Positions 1 to 5,496 of a stretch of DNA of 5,799 bases are shown here, in pieces. The translations under genes and the position numbers were made by a program. Where the stretch lies: assembly GCA_019236485.1 (NCBI GenBank), contig JAFAIY010000614.1:1-5799 (forward strand), written 5' to 3'. Below the pieces are notes generated by a model. The model was given only the letters and a program-made list of their open reading frames with translations, made no database searches and was not told the DNA's origin. The first letter of the stretch is position 1. Each line of letters opens with the position of its first letter. The stretch is from Comamonas sp. (lineage in GTDB: Bacteria > Pseudomonadota > Gammaproteobacteria > Burkholderiales > Burkholderiaceae_C).

Positions 1-1156
1 CGATGCCGAGGATTTCGGCGGCCTTGAGCGCGGTGGCGCGCACGGCTTCGGGCGTGGCGGCGGTGATGTTCAGATGGCCCATCTTGCGGGCGCGCTTGGC
101 ATCGACCTTGCCGTAGAGATGCAGATGGCAGCCGGGCAGGGCCAGGACCTGATCCCAGGCCGGTGTGCTGGCCTGGTCGCCGTCCTTGAACCACAGATCG
201 CCGAGCAGATTGAGCATGATGGTGGCGCTGTGCTGGCGCGGCTGCACCAGGGGCAGATTGGTCATGCAGCGCACCTGCAGCTCGAACTGCGACATATCGA
301 GCGCGTTCTGGCTGTAGTGGCCGCTGTTGTGCGGGCGCGGTGCGATCTCGTTGACCACCAGCTGGCCGTTTTCGAGCACAAAGAACTCCACGCAGAGCAC
401 GCCCACATAGTCGAGGCCGATGGCTACGGACTTTGCAGCGGCGATCGCCTGCTCCACCTGGGTTGCCGGCAGATTTCCTGCGTAAACCTCGGTCACGGCC
501 AGAATGCCGTCGCGGTGCAGATTGCGCTGCACGGGCAGGTTCACGATATCGCCATTGCGGCCGCGCGCCACGATGACCGAGCATTCGTGCGCCAGCGGCA
601 GCATTTTCTCGAGCACGCAGGCCACATGCTTGAGCTCGTCCCAGGCCGCGACCAGCTCGGCGCGGGTCTTGACGCGGATCTGGCCCTTGCCGTCATAGCC
701 CATGCGCGCGGTCTTGAGGATGCCGGGCAGCAATGCCTCGTTGACGGCGGCCAGCTGCTCGGGCGTCTCAATCACGGCATAGGGCGCGCAGGGCACGCCG
801 CACTTCACGAAGTGGGCCTTCTCTGCGGCGCGGTCCTGGGCAATCGCCACGGCGGAGCCGGCGGGCGAGACGGGCAGGCTTTCGGCCAGCCGGTTCAGCG
901 CACCGGCGGGCACGTTCTCGAATTCGGTGGTCACGGCCGCGCAGAGCCTGGCCAGCTCGGCCAGGCCTTGCGGATCTTCGTAGCCGGTGCGCACATGGTG
1001 GTGGCTGACCAGGCCCGCGGGGCTGGTTGGGTCCTGGTCCAGCACGGCGGTGAAATAGCCCATGGACTGGGCGGCATGCGCGAACATGCGGCCCAGCTGG
1101 CCACCGCCGAGCACGCCCAGCGTGGCGCCGGGCAGGATCACGTCGGCGGCGCTCAT
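1..1156 (-). CDS. purK: N5-carboxyaminoimidazole ribonucleotide synthase PurK (C-terminus cut by window edge)
   Basis: Cytoplasmic ATP-grasp enzyme of de novo purine synthesis; it makes N5-CAIR from AIR, bicarbonate and ATP, the substrate of PurE encoded just upstream. About 385 residues can be read from the ATG at 1156-1154 to base 1 with no stop, so the 3' end lies outside; family members are about 355-390 residues, so little is missing. Visible motifs: N-terminal glycine-rich LGGGQLGRM (16-24), TTEFENVP (76-83), QDR-x3-K (107-113), the ATP-grasp [12 protein letters not shown] (148-159), LEK (182-184), VGVLCVEFF (251-259) and the family hallmark [12 protein letters not shown] (269-280). The start overlaps the purE stop as ATGA (1153-1156), implying translational coupling; only a weak GGTGA lies 4 bases upstream. 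The codons are GC-rich like those of the neighbours. Identification is secure; the end is not visible. Confidence 0.97.
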   Translation of the reverse strand, partial: MSAADVILPGATLGVLGGGQLGRMFAHAAQSMGYFTAVLDQDPTSPAGLVSHHHVRTGYEDPQGLAELARLCAAVTTEFENVPAGALNRLAESLPVSPAGSAVAIAQDRAAEKAHFVKCGVPCAPYAVIETPEQLAAVNEALLPGILKTARMGYDGKGQIRVKTRAELVAAWDELKHVACVLEKMLPLAHECSVIVARGRNGDIVNLPVQRNLHRDGILAVTEVYAGNLPATQVEQAIAAAKSVAIGLDYVGVLCVEFFVLENGQLVVNEIAPRPHNSGHYSQNALDMSQFELQVRCMTNLPLVQPRQHSATIMLNLLGDLWFKDGDQASTPAWDQVLALPGCHLHLYGKVDAKRARKMGHLNITAATPEAVRATALKAAEILGI

Positions 1157-1647
1157 ACGTTCACCGGCAGTTTCATATTGCGGGCGGCTTCGGTCTGCTC
1201 GGCGCGGAAGGCTTCGAGCTTGGTGCGCAGCGCGGGATCTTCATTGGCCAGCAGGGCCACGGCAAACAGGGCCGCGTTGGCCGCGCCCGCATTGCCGATG
1301 GCAAAGGTCGCCACGGGCACGCCCTTGGGCATCTGCACGATGGAGTGCAGCGAATCCACGCCCTGCAGATGGCGGCTGGCCACGGGCACGCCCAGCACGG
1401 GCACGGTGGTCTTGGCGGCGATCATGCCGGGCAGGTGGGCCGCACCGCCGGCGCCGGCGATGATGGCCTTGAGGCCGCGGTCGGCAGCAGCTTCGGCAAA
1501 ACGGAACATGTCGTCGGGCATGCGGTGGGCCGAAACGACCTGGGCCTCGAAGGCGATACCGAATTGCTGGAGGATGGCAACTGCGTGTTGCATGGTGTCC
1601 CAGTCGCTGCTGGAACCCATGACCACGCCAACTTGGATGGGGTTCAT
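1153..1647 (-). CDS. purE: N5-CAIR mutase, class I PurE
   Basis: Converts N5-CAIR to CAIR, the step after PurK. The 164-residue length is typical of class I bacterial PurE, which forms octamers in the cytoplasm. Visible motifs: GSSSDW (11-16) near the N-terminus, which binds the ribonucleotide phosphate; SAHR (39-42), containing the conserved catalytic-site His41; and [10 protein letters not shown] (65-74) with the second conserved His71, followed by PVLGVPV (83-89). The companion purK overlaps by four bases, which fits the two-step PurK/PurE route and argues against a class II (AIR carboxylase) enzyme. The start at ATG 1647 gives the expected N-terminus just before the first beta strand. No convincing Shine-Dalgarno precedes it; a small GC hairpin sits 11 bases upstream instead. 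The 164-aa reading is otherwise intact. Confidence 0.97.
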   Translation of the reverse strand: MNPIQVGVVMGSSSDWDTMQHAVAILQQFGIAFEAQVVSAHRMPDDMFRFAEAAADRGLKAIIAGAGGAAHLPGMIAAKTTVPVLGVPVASRHLQGVDSLHSIVQMPKGVPVATFAIGNAGAANAALFAVALLANEDPALRTKLEAFRAEQTEAARNMKLPVNV

Positions 1648-1658
1648 GTCGTTCGTGA

Positions 1659-1673
1659 GGGCGGCTGCCGCCC
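1659..1673 (-). promoter_or_regulatory. Small GC hairpin in the purE leader
   Basis: GGGCGG (1659-1664) and CCGCCC (1668-1673) form a perfect 6-bp stem with a 3-base loop. On the purE transcript its 3' arm ends 11 bases before the ATG, where the ribosome binding site would be expected, and the bases between lack a GGAG-like sequence. It could tune initiation or be incidental GC-rich sequence. The structure is read directly; any function is inferred. Confidence 0.35.
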
Positions 1674-1691
1674 GGCCTAGTGGAACCCCGG

Positions 1692-1697
1692 ATTTTA
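1692..1697 (-). promoter_or_regulatory. Possible -10 element for purEK
   Basis: Reading leftward, TAAAAT lies about 45 bases upstream of the purE ATG in a short AT-richer patch (1691-1715) within otherwise GC-rich DNA. It matches five of six positions of the sigma-70 -10 consensus. No -35 match is present 16-18 bases upstream, so this is a weak candidate. If real, it would give purEK its own promoter, separate from the exporter genes, with a leader of roughly 35-40 bases. Confidence 0.25.
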
Positions 1698-1715
1698 CGG
1701 TTTTGCCATATGTAT

Positions 1716-1740
1716 GGGCGGCTCCGGGTCATAGCCGCCC
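1716..1740 (-). terminator. GC hairpin after the ABC permease, possible weak terminator
   Basis: GGGCGGCT (1716-1723) and AGCCGCCC (1733-1740) form a perfect 8-bp stem with a 9-base loop, beginning 13 bases past the permease stop in the direction of transcription. Such placement is typical of an intrinsic terminator, but no T-run follows on the minus strand (ATACATATGG instead). It may attenuate rather than stop transcription, leaving open some read-through into purEK. Confidence 0.4.
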
Positions 1741-1753
1741 GGGGCCGGCCCGG

Positions 1754-3139
1754 CTAGGCCGCTGCCTGCTCGCACGCAAAGCCCAGCACGCGCTGCTTGA
1801 AGACATGGACCACCCAGCCCAGGGTCACGAGGATCTGCAGGCCCAGAGAGGCCCAGGCCATGGCCGCCCAGGCGCGCGCCGGCTCGGCCGCTTCCCGGCC
1901 CGCCAACCACATGGCCAGCACCGGTTGCACCAGCATGGCCCCGGTCTGGCCGGCCAGACCGTAGGCCAGCAGCGGCGCGGCGATGTTGAGGATGAGCCAG
2001 GCGATCACAAACGAGCCCATGGGCGATTTCAGCCTGCCGGCCAGCAGCGCAAAGCCGGTGAGCAGCAGACAGTCGCGCAGCAGCTGCAGGCATAGATGGA
2101 TGGAGAACAGGCCGCTGGCTTCCAGCCCCTGAGGGGCTGGGACGAACAGCGTCAGTGCCGAGGCCGCAAAGCCCAGCAGCAGGCTCACGGGCCACAGCGG
2201 CAGCGCCTCCAGGGCTTCGCGCCAGCGCCGGCGGCTGGTCGACCATTGCACCTGGCGCCAGGCGCGCAGCTGCTGGTCCATCTGTTGCAAGGCCACATAG
2301 GCCGTGCCCAGCAGGGCGATCCAGGCCGTGCTGCCGAGCAAAGCCCCGACCCCAAGGTCGACCGTGCCGGCCGAGAAAAAGCCCGTCGCGGCCAGACCCA
2401 GGGGCCAGGCCCAGGGCAGGGTGCGCACATCGAGTCTGGCACAAAGCTGCCGCCACAGCGACAGCAGGCCCAGGCCCAGCACCAGCGCTCCCGTCAGATA
2501 GGCCAGACCCAGAGCGCCGACATCGACACCCCACCACAGCAGAGGCGCTACGTCGTGGCCGAAAATGCTCTCGTAGACCCGGCCTATGAACGGGCCGGGT
2601 ATGAAAAACAGGAACAGCAGCGGCAGCAGGGCCGTGCGCCGGCGATTGACGGGTCTTTGCCCCAGGCCCCAGCTCAGGAGCACGGAGTTCATGGCCCAGG
2701 CCTGCAGGCCCAGGCCCCAGAGCAGGGCCAGGCCCACGGTGTGCAGCACGGGCAGCTGCTCGAGAATGCGGGCGCTGGCCACGCCCGCCATGGCCAGCGC
2801 AAACCACAGCGCATACAGCCAGGCGGGCAGGGCCGCGCCCAGCAGCTTGCCCCAGGCCATCTGCCAGGGCGTGAGCGCGGACAGGCGCTGCCAGTCCCAG
2901 GTGTTCTGGCTGGCTTCTTCGGCCAGGCTGCGGCCGGCGAGCACGCTGCCGTAGACCGCGGCGGCCGCCCACAGCCCGGTGACGGCCGTCATGCTCAGCG
3001 CCGCCGGCAGCTCCTGGGCCGGTGCGAGTGCGAACGGCAGCGCCAGTACCAGCAGGCTCAGGCCCAGGCTCCAGGCCAGTAGAGCGGGGCGCCAGTTCAG
3101 CCAGAGCTGGCGCTGGAATTCGGGGTTGCGCGTGTTCAT
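1754..3139 (-). CDS. ABC-2-type transporter permease, multi-spanning
   Basis: Integral membrane protein of 461 residues, the transmembrane partner of the ATPase encoded immediately upstream. Hydrophobic segments suggest about 11-12 helices, roughly at 19-41, 48-68, 98-121, 131-158, 169-186, 199-228, 241-258, 263-285, 313-333, 345-367, 374-396 and 424-447. After the second helix, EEASQNTWDWQRLSALTPWQ (74-93) resembles the cytoplasmic loop of ABC-2 exporter permeases, where an acidic/Trp-rich stretch is followed by 'LSPWQ...GK', probably contacting the ATPase. Its start overlaps the ATPase stop as ATGA (3136-3139), with AGGAG five bases upstream of the ATG, so the two proteins are likely made in step. 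The number of helices could mean that one chain carries two ABC-2 half-domains. The substrate cannot be read from the sequence; the gene is not recognised by name. Confidence 0.85.
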   Translation of the reverse strand: MNTRNPEFQRQLWLNWRPALLAWSLGLSLLVLALPFALAPAQELPAALSMTAVTGLWAAAAVYGSVLAGRSLAEEASQNTWDWQRLSALTPWQMAWGKLLGAALPAWLYALWFALAMAGVASARILEQLPVLHTVGLALLWGLGLQAWAMNSVLLSWGLGQRPVNRRRTALLPLLFLFFIPGPFIGRVYESIFGHDVAPLLWWGVDVGALGLAYLTGALVLGLGLLSLWRQLCARLDVRTLPWAWPLGLAATGFFSAGTVDLGVGALLGSTAWIALLGTAYVALQQMDQQLRAWRQVQWSTSRRRWREALEALPLWPVSLLLGFAASALTLFVPAPQGLEASGLFSIHLCLQLLRDCLLLTGFALLAGRLKSPMGSFVIAWLILNIAAPLLAYGLAGQTGAMLVQPVLAMWLAGREAAEPARAWAAMAWASLGLQILVTLGWVVHVFKQRVLGFACEQAAA

Positions 3140-4095
3140 GGCTGCTCCTGGTGGCGGGTGGCCTGACGGGCATAGCGGTCCTGCAGGCGCTCGCGCGCCG
3201 GGGCCAGCGCGGCCACGGGGATGCCCTCATGTACGAGTTTGGCAAGCCAGGCGGCGCGGTCCGCGGCCGAAGCGGGCAGCCATAGCTGGACGGGGCGGCC
3301 GCCCGCGGCGTCAAAGTCCTGCACCGTCACGCCCTGCAGGGCCTGGCGCAGCCGGGCCTCGAAGTCCTGGCCCGGCGGTGCGGCCAGCTCCAGCGCATAG
3401 AGCATGAGCGGCGTGTCGGTCCGCCCGGCCTGTGCTGGGGTGGCCTGCAAAGCCTCATGGCTTTCGATGCGGCCCTGGCGAATGCTGAGGATATGGGTGC
3501 AGTACTCGTCGAGCTCGCTGAGGATATGGCTGGAGACCACCAGGGTCATGCCCTGGGCCTGGAGCTGGCGAAACAGCTGCGAGAGGCTGCTGCGCGCCTC
3601 GGGGTCCAGGCCGCTGGCGGGCTCGTCGAGCAGCAGCACGCTGGGCTGGTGGACTATGGCCTGGGCGATCGCCACGCGCTGGCGCTGGCCGCGCGAGAGC
3701 TCGGTCGGGTAGCGCTGCAGCAGCTCCGACAGGCCCAGCTGTGCGGCCACCTGCTGCACGCGGTCCGCCAGCCGGGCCTCGGCCACGCCCATGGACAGGG
3801 CCGAGTACTGCAGGCAACGGGCCACCGTCAGCCGGTCGTAGAGGCCGTAGAAATCGGAAAGATAGCCGAGGTGGCGGTGCACCTCGCGCGGCTGGGCTTC
3901 CACCGACAGGCCTTTGACGCGGATATGGCCGGACAGCGGCTGCTCCAGCCCGGCGATGCAGCGCATCAGCGTGGACTTGCCCGCGCCGTTGGGGCCGACC
4001 AGGGCCGTCACGCTGCCGGCGCCTATGGCGAGGCTCACGCCATCGAGAGCGCGGTGGCCCGGGTACTCGAACACCAGCTGTGAAACTTCAATCAA
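3136..4095 (-). CDS. ABC transporter ATP-binding protein (ABC-2/CcmA-like family)
   Basis: Cytoplasmic nucleotide-binding subunit (319 residues) that should power the adjacent permease. In order: aromatic A-loop Tyr11; Walker A GPNGAGKST (34-42); Q-loop region HLGYLSDFYGLYDRLTV (75-91), where Asp81 stands at the usual Gln position; signature LSRGQRQR (133-140); Walker B LLLDEP (154-159); D-loop SGLD (161-164); switch His190 in VVSSHI. All catalytic elements are therefore present. A C-terminal extension of about 100 residues (220-319) follows the ABC core, as is common in ABC-2 exporter ATPases, and shows no motif I recognise. The start is TTG at 4095-4093: AAGGAG lies seven bases upstream and the reading places the first beta strand correctly, with no nearby ATG alternative. 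It is the first gene of the exporter pair. The family call is firm; the substrate is unknown. Confidence 0.92.
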   Translation of the reverse strand: MIEVSQLVFEYPGHRALDGVSLAIGAGSVTALVGPNGAGKSTLMRCIAGLEQPLSGHIRVKGLSVEAQPREVHRHLGYLSDFYGLYDRLTVARCLQYSALSMGVAEARLADRVQQVAAQLGLSELLQRYPTELSRGQRQRVAIAQAIVHQPSVLLLDEPASGLDPEARSSLSQLFRQLQAQGMTLVVSSHILSELDEYCTHILSIRQGRIESHEALQATPAQAGRTDTPLMLYALELAAPPGQDFEARLRQALQGVTVQDFDAAGGRPVQLWLPASAADRAAWLAKLVHEGIPVAALAPARERLQDRYARQATRHQEQP

Positions 4096-4102
4096 GTCTT
4101 TG

Positions 4103-4125
4103 CTCCTTGCTTGGCGAGCAATATA
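4103..4125 (-). promoter_or_regulatory. Probable -10 box and Shine-Dalgarno of the exporter operon
   Basis: Reading leftward, TATATT (4125-4120) matches five of six -10 positions and lies about 25 bases before the TTG start of the ATPase gene. AAGGAG (4108-4103) sits seven bases before that TTG, which is near-ideal spacing and decides the start. The predicted leader would be only about 17-20 bases. No good -35 hexamer is present at 17 bases, so an activator or a weak promoter is possible. An inverted repeat, TTGCT/AGCAA with a 5-base spacer (4107-4121), overlaps this region and could act as an operator. The SD is convincing; the promoter is moderate. Confidence 0.5.
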
Positions 4126-4260
4126 GCGGAGCAGGTCCGCCGCGCCGCGGCTTCAAGCTCCCGAAAAGAGAGCTGCTGGCGCTTGGTGTCTCTCGATTTC
4201 AGTGCGGAGCAAGGGGTTTCGGCCTTGAAACATGCGCCATGCGCTCCCATTTGCGGAGCA
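4126..4260 (+). repeat. Three direct copies of GCGGAGCA
   Basis: The octamer GCGGAGCA occurs at 4126-4133, 4204-4211 and 4253-4260, all inside the divergent intergenic region. The third copy is centred in a short inverted repeat TTTGC-GGA-GCAAA (4250-4262), and the second has the related TGC-GGA-GCA core. The copies could be protein-binding sites or chance in GC-rich DNA; three copies in 135 bases is suggestive only. Confidence 0.3.
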
Positions 4261-4330
4261 AACACCCGGCCCGCGCCGGCTTATGCGTTGCCGGAGCGCT
4301 TTTGCGTGGAGAATCGCAACGTCGGCGGCC

Positions 4331-4349
4331 GCTGCCCCTGTGGGGCGGC
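4331..4349 (+). promoter_or_regulatory. Hairpin in the cnoX upstream region
   Basis: GCTGCCCC (4331-4338) pairs with GGGGCGGC (4342-4349) around a TGT loop, giving eight pairs in RNA with one G-U. It lies about 60 bases upstream of the cnoX ATG and has no following T-run, so a terminator reading is poor. It may be a leader structure if transcription starts further upstream. Confidence 0.3.
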
Positions 4350-4371
4350 CAGGCCGGGGAATATTCAGCGC

Positions 4372-4387
4372 CGCAGCCCGGGCTGCG
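4372..4387. promoter_or_regulatory. Perfect 16-base palindrome before cnoX
   Basis: Positions 4372-4387 read CGCAGCCC followed by its exact complement GGGCTGCG. The palindrome ends 19 bases before the cnoX ATG and 10 bases before its presumed ribosome binding site (GGGA, 4398-4401). Possible roles are a dimeric repressor site or, less favourably because there is no loop, an RNA stem. The symmetry is directly visible; the function is inference. Confidence 0.35.
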
Positions 4388-4406
4388 CAAAAGCATTGGG
4401 AATCAC

Positions 4407-5357
4407 ATGATTGACGTCACCATCGAGAGTTTTGAAGCCGAAGTCGTAGCTGCCTCCATGCAGGTGCCGGTGCTGGTGGACTTCTGGGCGCCCTGGTGCG
4501 GTCCCTGCAAGACGCTGGGGCCGGTGCTGGAAAAGCTGGAAATCGCGTATGAGGGCCGTTTCAAGCTGGTCAAGATCGACTCCGACCAGGAGCAGCAGCT
4601 GGCCAGCATGTTCGGCATCCGCTCCATTCCCACCTGCGTGCTGATGATGGGCGGCCGCCCCGTGGACGGCTTTATGGGCGCTCAGCCCGAGGGCAAGCTG
4701 CGCGAGTTCCTCGACAAGCATCTGCCCTCCGAAAACGAGCTGGCCGCCGAAGCCGGCGCCGACGAGGCCCATGCGCTGCTCGAGTCCGGCGACACCCAGG
4801 CCGCGCTGCAGAAGCTGGCCGATGCGCTGGCCGCCGACCCCAACAACGACGATGCGCGCTTCGACTATGTGCGCCTGCTGATCGCGACCGGCGGCTTCGA
4901 GGAAGCCCAGGCGCTGCTGGCCGAGCCCCTCAAGCGCATTCCCCAGCCGCAGCGCTTCGAGGCGCTCAGCCAATGGCTACAGGCGCTGGAATTCGCAACC
5001 ACGGGCGACAACGCCGACGTGGCCAAGTACGACGCCGCCATCGCCGCCAACAAGCGCGACTTCGACGCCCGCTTCGGCCGTGCGCGCGCGCTGCTGGCCC
5101 ACAGCCAGTGGACCCAGGCCATGGACGAGCTGCTGGAAATCATCATGCGCGACAAGGTCTGGAACGAGCAGGCCGCGCGCAAGCTCATCGTCGGCGTGCT
5201 GGAGCTGCTGACCCCGCCCAAGCCCAAGAAGCAGGATGCCGTGCCCGGCAAGAGCGCGGGCGGCATCGAACTGCTGGGCAAGAACAGCGCCGAGCAGGAC
5301 GAGGCCACGGCCATGGTCAACAGCTACCGGCGCAAGCTGAGCATGGCGTTGAATTGA
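4407..5357 (+). CDS. cnoX: CnoX (YbbN)-type chaperedoxin: thioredoxin domain plus TPR-like helices
   Basis: Cytoplasmic protein of 316 residues related to E. coli CnoX, a holdase that protects unfolded clients during oxidative stress and passes them to GroEL. The N-terminal thioredoxin domain (about 1-112) contains FWAPWCGPCK (26-35) with an intact CGPC at 31-34 and the cis-proline in SIPTC (73-77). The family signature GFMGAQPEGKLREFLDKHLP follows. Helical TPR-like repeats occupy about 118-268 (for example EAHALLESGDTQAALQKLADALAADPNNDDARF). A Pro/Lys/Gly-rich linker (about 269-298) leads to a terminal helix with YRR at 307-309. The open frame extends upstream, but the ATG at 4407 is chosen because it begins the canonical thioredoxin strand (MIDVTIESFE) and GGGA lies five bases upstream. 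E. coli CnoX lacks the CXXC motif, so this version probably also has thiol-disulfide activity. It appears to be a single-gene unit, divergent from the exporter and closed by hairpins. Confidence 0.93.
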   Translation: MIDVTIESFEAEVVAASMQVPVLVDFWAPWCGPCKTLGPVLEKLEIAYEGRFKLVKIDSDQEQQLASMFGIRSIPTCVLMMGGRPVDGFMGAQPEGKLREFLDKHLPSENELAAEAGADEAHALLESGDTQAALQKLADALAADPNNDDARFDYVRLLIATGGFEEAQALLAEPLKRIPQPQRFEALSQWLQALEFATTGDNADVAKYDAAIAANKRDFDARFGRARALLAHSQWTQAMDELLEIIMRDKVWNEQAARKLIVGVLELLTPPKPKKQDAVPGKSAGGIELLGKNSAEQDEATAMVNSYRRKLSMALN

Positions 5358-5370
5358 GCGCCACCCCCTG

Positions 5371-5438
5371 AGGCGCTTCGCGCCTTCCCCCTCTCTCTAC
5401 GCGCTGCGCGCTAGGGGAGGGGGACGACAGCTTCGCTG
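5371..5438 (+). repeat. Hairpin-rich intergenic block after cnoX, Comamonadaceae-like repeat and likely terminator
   Basis: Three stems are packed together. AGGCGC/GCGCCT with a TTC loop spans 5371-5385. A long composite stem follows, with CCCCCTC (5387-5393) against GAGGGGG (5417-5423) and an inner GCGC/GCGC around TGC (5401-5411). CAGC/GCTG with a TTC loop spans 5428-5438. The block begins 14 bases after the cnoX stop. The pattern, including the following GGGGCGGCCCTTGCTTG, resembles intergenic repeats I recall from Comamonas, Delftia and Acidovorax genomes. No T-run follows, so it is not a textbook intrinsic terminator, but a stem of this strength probably ends or protects the cnoX transcript. 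Confidence 0.6.
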
Positions 5439-5496
5439 CGGGGCGGCCCTTGCTTGCTGTCTCTGATTTTGAGGGCGCGCCAGTTTTTAGCTTTTT
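5439..5496 (+). other. AT-richer leader before the NERD gene
   Basis: After the hairpin block the sequence becomes AT-rich (two T-runs at 5484-5488 and 5492-5496). It contains no Shine-Dalgarno within normal range of the ATG; the nearest purine run, GAGGG at 5471-5475, is about 21 bases away. No promoter with both hexamers at correct spacing is evident. The low GC content may keep the start codon unstructured and allow initiation without an SD. Confidence 0.35.

Larger units (their letters stand above)
4096..4406. other. Divergent intergenic region between exporter operon and cnoX
   Basis: 311 bases without a supportable gene. Besides the minus-strand start signals at its left end, it holds three copies of GCGGAGCA, an imperfect inverted repeat (GAAA-A-GAGAG at 4163-4172 against CTCTC-GA-TTTC at 4190-4200), a hairpin at 4331-4349 and a palindrome at 4372-4387. 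I found no plus-strand sigma-70 promoter that I would defend for cnoX; TTGCCG (4288-4293) lacks a good -10 at the right distance. Short open frames here lack start signals or protein-like composition. Confidence 0.6.

Noticed and set aside
74..2095. 673-codon open frame on the plus strand
   Set aside because: It runs antisense across purK, purE and the permease end. Its translation is rich in His, Gln, Gly and Ala with no recognisable domain, as expected for the opposite strand of GC-rich coding DNA; the minus-strand genes carry clear family motifs.
2096..3082. 328-codon plus-strand frame
   Set aside because: Antisense shadow of the permease, Gln/Gly/Ala/Arg-rich, with no supporting start signal.
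1695..3314. 539-codon minus-strand frame overlapping the permease
   Set aside because: It is in another frame of the permease gene, has Pro/Ala/Arg/Gly-rich low-complexity translation and no hydrophobic helices, whereas the 461-residue reading is a coherent membrane protein with an SD and a coupled start.
3457..4083. 208-codon plus-strand frame antisense to the ATPase
   Set aside because: Shadow of the ABC ATPase gene, whose Walker A, signature and Walker B motifs are all on the minus strand.
4100..4127. Possible plus-strand promoter TTGCTC with TATAGC at 16 bases
   Set aside because: Both hexamers are poor, it would leave a leader of about 270 bases before cnoX, and the same bases are better explained as the minus-strand SD and -10 of the exporter genes.
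4080..4406. N-terminal extension of the cnoX frame by 109 codons
   Set aside because: The extra residues are Arg/Gly/Ala-rich and unlike any thioredoxin N-terminus; the family begins at the ATG at 4407, which has a nearby GGGA.
4365..4973. 202-codon minus-strand frame antisense to cnoX
   Set aside because: Its translation is a Gly/His/Gln/Leu-rich reverse image of cnoX with no motif, and the plus strand has a clear thioredoxin-TPR protein.
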